This document shows, piece after piece, positions 40,172-44,189 of a stretch of DNA of 44,189 nt. Position numbers and translations under genes: made by a program. Each line of letters starts with the position of its first letter. The first letter of the stretch is position 1. Origin of the DNA: a virus; IMG/VR virus record IMGVR_UViG_3300005527_000094, positions 1 through 44,189 of that record; one strand, given 5' to 3'. The notes beneath the pieces were generated by a model. That model was not told where the DNA came from, made no database searches, and worked only from the letters and a program-made list of their open reading frames with translations.

Positions 40172-40726
40172 ATGGAAGGGATTAAAATTCAATTAAATCA
40201 AATTACCTTAAATAAAACAAAGAGATTTTTATCTCCTTGTTTAAAGCTATATGGAACAGAATTTATAAAAAAGATAAGTTCTATTTACAAATTAGCTTAT
40301 GGAATAGGTGATATGTATGTCAATCAAGAGTATCAAAAACATATATTTGTGTTAGTAGATACTGAAAGATGTACAAACTTTTTTGTATCATTTATAGAGT
40401 GGATAAGAGAACAAGATTACTATGAGGATGATTATTCTTTTGATAACTTGTTAGTAGGTCATTTACACATGGTAGTTATTAAATTACCTGATGTAATTGA
40501 TTTCTCTAATTTCTTATCAGGTAAATACAGTAAAATGTACACCAATGAAGAAATTATCTCTTTACTAAATGATGATGAAAAAGCAATTGTGATAAAAGAT
40601 AAAAACTACAAATTCAAATTTGTGAAAAGATTAAATGAATTATTTGGAACAAACGTGAAAGAATCAGAAATAGAACCAATTGAATTTGAAATCCCACCAC
40701 ACATAATTGAAAAAGAAATATTTTAA
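40172..40726 (+). CDS. Uncharacterised protein of the replication arm
   Basis: I take the ATG at 40172, one base after the exonuclease stop; a longer frame from 40082 overlaps heavily. 184 residues, alpha/beta (MEGIKIQLNQITLNKTKRFL ... YINEEIISLLNDD-type C terminus with a GTNVKESEIEPIEFE tail). It ends the long operon at a GAAA-loop terminator. Unknown. Confidence 0.55.
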   Translation: MEGIKIQLNQITLNKTKRFLSPCLKLYGTEFIKKISSIYKLAYGIGDMYVNQEYQKHIFVLVDTERCTNFFVSFIEWIREQDYYEDDYSFDNLLVGHLHMVVIKLPDVIDFSNFLSGKYSKMYTNEEIISLLNDDEKAIVIKDKNYKFKFVKRLNELFGTNVKESEIEPIEFEIPPHIIEKEIF

Positions 40727-40733
40727 TAACCTT

Positions 40734-40759
40734 AAGAGTGTAGAGAAATCTACACTCTT
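40734..40759 (+). terminator. Hairpin terminator with GAAA tetraloop, end of replication operon
   Basis: AAGAGTGTAGA pairs perfectly with TCTACACTCTT around GAAA, followed by TTTTAAATT. Confidence 0.88.
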
Positions 40760-40775
40760 TTTAAATTAATAAACT

Positions 40776-41513
40776 ATGAGTTTAATTGTTGGTATATCAG
40801 GAAAAGCAGGGGCAGGTAAAGATACTGTTGCAATAGCTTTGCAAATGATTCATTATTTTGAACAAGTTGATATGTGGGGAATTGACACTAAAGAAATTAC
40901 AAGTAAAAACTTTTATAATATAGAGAAAAAATTATTTTCTATTGATAAAACTCTTACTTATTTAGATTCAACTTATCAAAGAATGTTTCAAGTAATTAAA
41001 TTTGCAGACCCATTAAAACAAATGGTAGCATTAATGTTAGGAGTAAATGTTGAACAATTAGAAAATAGAGAATTTAAAGAGTCTGAATTAGATGAAAATT
41101 GGTGGAAATATGTTGTTAGAGAAACTTTTAATTATTTAGAAAATAAAGGAAATTTTAGTGACCTTTATTTGGAAAAATTAACTCCAAGAAAGATACTTCA
41201 GTTAATGGGTACTGAAGTAGGTAGAAATATTCATCCTAATGTTTGGGTAAATATTGCAATGCAAAAAGCTGATAAATCAGATAAAATTGTATTGATACCT
41301 GATATGAGATTTAAAAATGAAATGAAAGCTGTACAATTTAGAAGAGGAATAACAGTTAGAGTAAATAGAAATGTTGAAACTGGTACACATCCATCTGAAA
41401 CTGAATTAGATAATGAATCATTTGATTTTGTAATTGATAATAATGGTTCATTAGATGATTTAATAGCTCAATGTCACAAATTATATAAATTTATAAAAGA
41501 AAATTGTATATGA
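40776..41513 (+). CDS. Deoxynucleoside monophosphate kinase
   Basis: 245 residues. The P-loop GISGKAGAGKDT (6-17) has Asp after GK as in phage dNMP kinases (T4 gp1 type). TPRKILQLMGTEVGRN and VLIPDMRFKNEMKAV are typical later blocks of this family. It phosphorylates dNMPs to supply DNA synthesis and fits with the thymidylate synthase-like gene two genes on. The stop overlaps the next ATG. Confidence 0.85.
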   Translation: MSLIVGISGKAGAGKDTVAIALQMIHYFEQVDMWGIDTKEITSKNFYNIEKKLFSIDKTLTYLDSTYQRMFQVIKFADPLKQMVALMLGVNVEQLENREFKESELDENWWKYVVRETFNYLENKGNFSDLYLEKLTPRKILQLMGTEVGRNIHPNVWVNIAMQKADKSDKIVLIPDMRFKNEMKAVQFRRGITVRVNRNVETGTHPSETELDNESFDFVIDNNGSLDDLIAQCHKLYKFIKENCI

Positions 41514-41758
41514 GATATTTTTTAGTTGGTTACTCTCAACAAAATGCAAAAGCACTTGGTTTTGCAAACATAGGAATAGGTTTTCCTATAACTGAATTTC
41601 CTTCAAGACCTTTACTTGAAGATACAATTAGAAATAATTCAAAAGAAGGTAAAGAATTAATTGATGCAGGTTTAAACCCTAAAGTAAATATTCAAATTGT
41701 AATTCTTGGAATTACTGAATTATCTGAAAAAGATTATAATTCATTCTTTGAACTTTAA
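41510..41758 (+). CDS. Small protein, unknown, in nucleotide operon
   Basis: I start at ATG 41510, overlapping the kinase stop (ATGA); an earlier TTG is possible but unlikely. 82 residues, alpha/beta (MRYFLVGYSQQNAKALGFAN ... VNIQIVILGITELSEKDYNS). The short conserved-looking GFANIGIGFP stretch suggests a small binding domain. Unknown. Confidence 0.55.
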   Translation: MRYFLVGYSQQNAKALGFANIGIGFPITEFPSRPLLEDTIRNNSKEGKELIDAGLNPKVNIQIVILGITELSEKDYNSFFEL

Positions 41759-41769
41759 AATATAAAACA

Positions 41770-42900
41770 ATGATTAGTGCAAAAATAATATGTGATTCTT
41801 TATCACCTCAAGGAAAGAGATTAACTACAATGCAAATTACTTTTCCAAGAATAATCTTAGCAGAAACCAATACTCACAGGTTATTTAGTAGAAACTCTGC
41901 AAGTAGTAGAGCTATTCCATTTAGTAAAATGTTAAAAAGTGTAATCAATAATCCATTTATTCCTATAGCAGTTCAAACACATCATTCAGGTATGCAAGGA
42001 ACTGAATATCTTGATATGGATAGAGAATACACTTTTGAAGAAATACGTGAAACATTGCAAGAATTTCTCACAAAAAACTTTAAAAATGATGATGGTACTT
42101 GGGATGAAGATTATCTCGATATTGATGAAGTTCTTAACACTTATGTTTTGCCACTATTAAATAATGGTGAAATAATTACATGGCGTAAATGGTGGTTAAA
42201 AACAAGAGATTTAGTTATTGCAGCAGCTATGATTAGTTTTGCAATGGGTGCAACTAAACAACTCTGCAACAGATTACTTGAACCATTTATGTGGCATACA
42301 GTTTTAATTACAGCAAGTGAATGGGAGAATTTTTTTGAATTAAGATGTCCAATATATGAATCTATTAAAGACCAAAAGTTCAAAAGTAGAAAAGATGCAA
42401 TTAAATATTATCCTGATTGGAATATTGGAACTGATATAGATTGGCTAATGTCTAATTCAGGACAATCTGAAATACACATGATGCAATTAGCTGAATGTAT
42501 GTATGATGCAATGAATGAAAGTGTACCTAATCAATTAAATCCTGGAGAATGGCATGTACCTTTCAATGGGTTAGATGCAAATGATGAACAAGTTGATAAA
42601 ATTTTAGAATCTTGGATAAATGATAAAAATAGTCATTTCCCTACAGCTTGGAATTTTGAAAATCTTAAAATTAAAATAGCAACAGCAAGATGTGCAAGGA
42701 TTAGTTATACAGTAATTGGTGAAGAATCAAAAGAACCTAACTATGCAAATGATATTAGATTACATGATTCTTTAATTCAAAATGGGCACTTATCTCCAAC
42801 GGAACACTGTGCCCAGGCTCAAGATGATTCAGAAATGTATGCAAATTTTAGAGGATTTAAACAATATCGTAAATTTTTAGAAGAAAATTCAAGTATTTAA
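41770..42900 (+). CDS. ThyX-like thymidylate synthase with permuted motif order
   Basis: 376 residues. The N-terminal part has NTHRLFSRNSASSRAIP (34-50), similar to the RHRxxSxNxxSxR substrate/FAD motif of ThyX. The C-terminal part has CARISY (308-313) and GHLSPTEH (339-346), blocks that precede the RHR motif in ordinary ThyX. The order is thus reversed, and the protein is about 150 residues longer than bacterial ThyX. Similar long forms occur in phages. It should methylate dUMP with FAD and folate, in the nucleotide operon with the dNMP kinase. Confidence 0.75.
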   Translation: MISAKIICDSLSPQGKRLTTMQITFPRIILAETNTHRLFSRNSASSRAIPFSKMLKSVINNPFIPIAVQTHHSGMQGTEYLDMDREYTFEEIRETLQEFLTKNFKNDDGTWDEDYLDIDEVLNTYVLPLLNNGEIITWRKWWLKTRDLVIAAAMISFAMGATKQLCNRLLEPFMWHTVLITASEWENFFELRCPIYESIKDQKFKSRKDAIKYYPDWNIGTDIDWLMSNSGQSEIHMMQLAECMYDAMNESVPNQLNPGEWHVPFNGLDANDEQVDKILESWINDKNSHFPTAWNFENLKIKIATARCARISYTVIGEESKEPNYANDIRLHDSLIQNGHLSPTEHCAQAQDDSEMYANFRGFKQYRKFLEENSSI

Positions 42901-42902
42901 TC

Positions 42903-42938
42903 ATTGTTTTGTATCTTTGTATTATAATACAAAACAAT
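42903..42938 (+). repeat. Perfect 12-bp inverted repeat before GIY-YIG gene
   Basis: ATTGTTTTGTAT (42903-42914) and ATACAAAACAAT (42927-42938) are exact reverse complements around CTTTGTATTATA. The loop side contains TATCTTTG, a match to the Bacteroidota -7 box TAnnTTTG. It lies between the ThyX-like stop and the nuclease start. It may be an operator, a terminator without T run, or a signature of the mobile gene. Confidence 0.7.
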
Positions 42939-42944
42939 AAAACA

Positions 42945-43730
42945 ATGATAGGAATTTATAAAATTGTCAATGGAATTACAAAAGATTTATACATTGGAAG
43001 TTCTCGTGAATTAGAAAACAGAAAAATACGACACTTTAAAGATTTAAGAAAAAATAAGCATCATTCAATAATTTTACAAAGAGCTGTTAATAAATATGGA
43101 ATACATAATTTCACTTTTGAAATTATTGAATATTGTAATGAAGAAGAATTAATGATAAGGGAACAATATTATTTTGATACATTGTTCCCTTTATACAATA
43201 TTGCACCAATTGCAGGAAGAGCATTAGGAATTAAACATTCAAAAGAATCTAATGCTAAAAAAAGAAAATATGCTTTAGAAAATAATGTAAGACCTCCATC
43301 TTCAACATGGATTGATAGGCAAAAATCTGTTAAAATGCTTGATTATAACACATTAGAGGTGTTAAATACTTTTGAATCTATTTCAGAAGCTTGTAGATTT
43401 ATTGGTAAAAATAGTACATATTGCTCAACTATTTCATCTTGTTGTGAAAATAAACGTTATTCTGCATTTGGTTATAGATGGTGTTATATTGAAAATTCTA
43501 TAGAAAATTTAAGAGCAAAGAAAGAAATCAAATGTTGGAATAAAGGATTAAAAATAAATAATAGAAAAAGTAAAAAAGTAAATCAATATGATTTACAAAA
43601 TAATTTCATAAAAGAATGGTCATCAGTTAAAGAAGCTGAAAAAATTTATGGAAAAGGTATTTCAAATTGTGCATTAGGTAAAAGCAAAACTTCTAATGGT
43701 TATATTTGGAAATATTCAATTAACAAATAA
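42945..43730 (+). CDS. GIY-YIG homing endonuclease with NUMOD1 repeats
   Basis: I take the ATG at 42945, inside an earlier TTG-started frame. 261 residues. GIY at 3-5 and YIG at 16-18, with the rest of the nuclease domain to about 95 (KYGIHNFTFEIIEYC, then EEELMIREQYYFDTLFPLYN). The C-terminal half carries two NUMOD1-type DNA-binding repeats (FESISEACRFIGKNSTYCST and EWSSVKEAEKIYGKGISNCA). Such enzymes spread to empty sites in related phages. It follows a palindrome and sits just after the ThyX-like gene, a common landing place. Confidence 0.9.
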   Translation: MIGIYKIVNGITKDLYIGSSRELENRKIRHFKDLRKNKHHSIILQRAVNKYGIHNFTFEIIEYCNEEELMIREQYYFDTLFPLYNIAPIAGRALGIKHSKESNAKKRKYALENNVRPPSSTWIDRQKSVKMLDYNTLEVLNTFESISEACRFIGKNSTYCSTISSCCENKRYSAFGYRWCYIENSIENLRAKKEIKCWNKGLKINNRKSKKVNQYDLQNNFIKEWSSVKEAEKIYGKGISNCALGKSKTSNGYIWKYSINK

Positions 43731-43742
43731 AATTCAAAACAA

Positions 43743-44180
43743 ATGAATCATGTAACATTTGAACAAGCTGTAAAACTTAAACAAAAAGGTTTCCAAGAAC
43801 TTGTTAATTATTTTTATACTAAAGATGGTAAATTTTATCCTAACTCAAAAGAATCAGGTGATGAACCAATGGAGTTTGAACCTGATGATTTTTATGATAA
43901 CTTTAATTATAAAAATTTAACAATGCAAGTTAATGGTGAAGGTAAATATTTACAAGTTTATTCAGCACCTGAAATACATCAAGTTATTGATTGGTTATTT
44001 ACTTCTCACAACATTCATATTGAAATATGTTTAAGTGATTCATCACCTTATAGTACTTTTTATTATCGAGTATTAAAAGTAGGACAATATTTTACATTAT
44101 CACATGATGGAATTTATTCAGATACTCCTGCAAAGGCATATTCTTCTGCAATTGATTATGTACTTAATAATTTAATATGA
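43743..44180 (+). CDS. Small protein, unknown
   Basis: 145 residues, beginning MNHVTFEQAVKLKQKGFQEL, a start I associate with small proteins of Bacteroidota phages and prophages. Acidic centre (DEPMEFEPDDFYDNFNYK), aromatic strands later (STFYYRVLKVGQYFTL). The stop lies within the window. No function known to me. Confidence 0.6.
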   Translation: MNHVTFEQAVKLKQKGFQELVNYFYTKDGKFYPNSKESGDEPMEFEPDDFYDNFNYKNLTMQVNGEGKYLQVYSAPEIHQVIDWLFTSHNIHIEICLSDSSPYSTFYYRVLKVGQYFTLSHDGIYSDTPAKAYSSAIDYVLNNLI

Positions 44181-44189
44181 AATCATTTG

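Noticed and set aside
1-44189. Stop-codon reassignment (TAG or TGA), known in some crAss-like phages
   Set aside because: Long genes are intact in the standard code, TAG ends the polymerase gene (27922-27924) close to the coupled helicase start, and TGA serves as a stop in many ATGA overlaps. No suppressor tRNA was seen.

Overview
This window reads as an internal segment of a tailed-phage genome of the crAss-like kind (order Crassvirales), infecting a member of Bacteroidota. The evidence is a very AT-rich sequence with tightly packed ATG-started genes, a terminase / portal / acidic scaffold-like / major capsid series typical of crAss-like phages, a divergent two-arm layout, a family B DNA polymerase with DnaG-like primase and DnaB-like helicase, and Bacteroidota-style signal peptides cleaved before Gln. 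No integrase, rRNA or CRISPR array is visible. The family assignment of the structural genes rests on remembered sequence resemblance and gene order, not on a search.

Layout. (1) 1-15558, minus strand: late morphogenesis and lysis. Read in transcription order it runs: winged-helix-like and IHF/HU-like small proteins, a Cys-rich protein, a DUF1573 protein, an amidase endolysin, four or five small or uncharacterised proteins, large terminase, portal, acidic scaffold-like protein, major capsid protein, then four to six neck/tail proteins, the last cut by the window edge. (2) 15559-15914: divergent intergenic region with 46-bp tandem repeats and C-rich promoter boxes. (3) 15915-25300, plus strand: an accessory region of short genes (secreted, membrane, zinc-ribbon and unknown), each small unit closed by a strong hairpin terminator. 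It is interspersed with structured non-coding stretches, an HNH homing endonuclease and two tRNAs (Arg-UCU, Leu-UAA). (4) 25307-40726, plus strand: replication and recombination (PolB, SF2 helicase, DnaB-like helicase, Sak4-like ATPase, candidate SSB, primase, two PD-(D/E)XK nucleases). Embedded in it is a ubiquitin-like conjugation cassette at 34349-38204: a beta-grasp protein, an E2-like candidate, a JAMM peptidase and an E1/ThiF enzyme. (5) 40776-44180: nucleotide metabolism (dNMP kinase, a ThyX-like protein with permuted motif order), a GIY-YIG homing endonuclease and small unknowns.

The most notable features are the phage-encoded ubiquitin-like system placed between primase and recombination nucleases, and a set of structured RNAs in the accessory region. 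Five copies of a C-rich/TTAGTTTTGACA promoter-like element each open a transcription unit (two protein genes, two non-coding units, the tRNA unit). A family of at least eight hairpins shares a GAAA tetraloop closed by A-T. Together these suggest a phage-specific early transcription programme in which many short units are separately started and stopped, followed by long polycistronic replication and structural operons.
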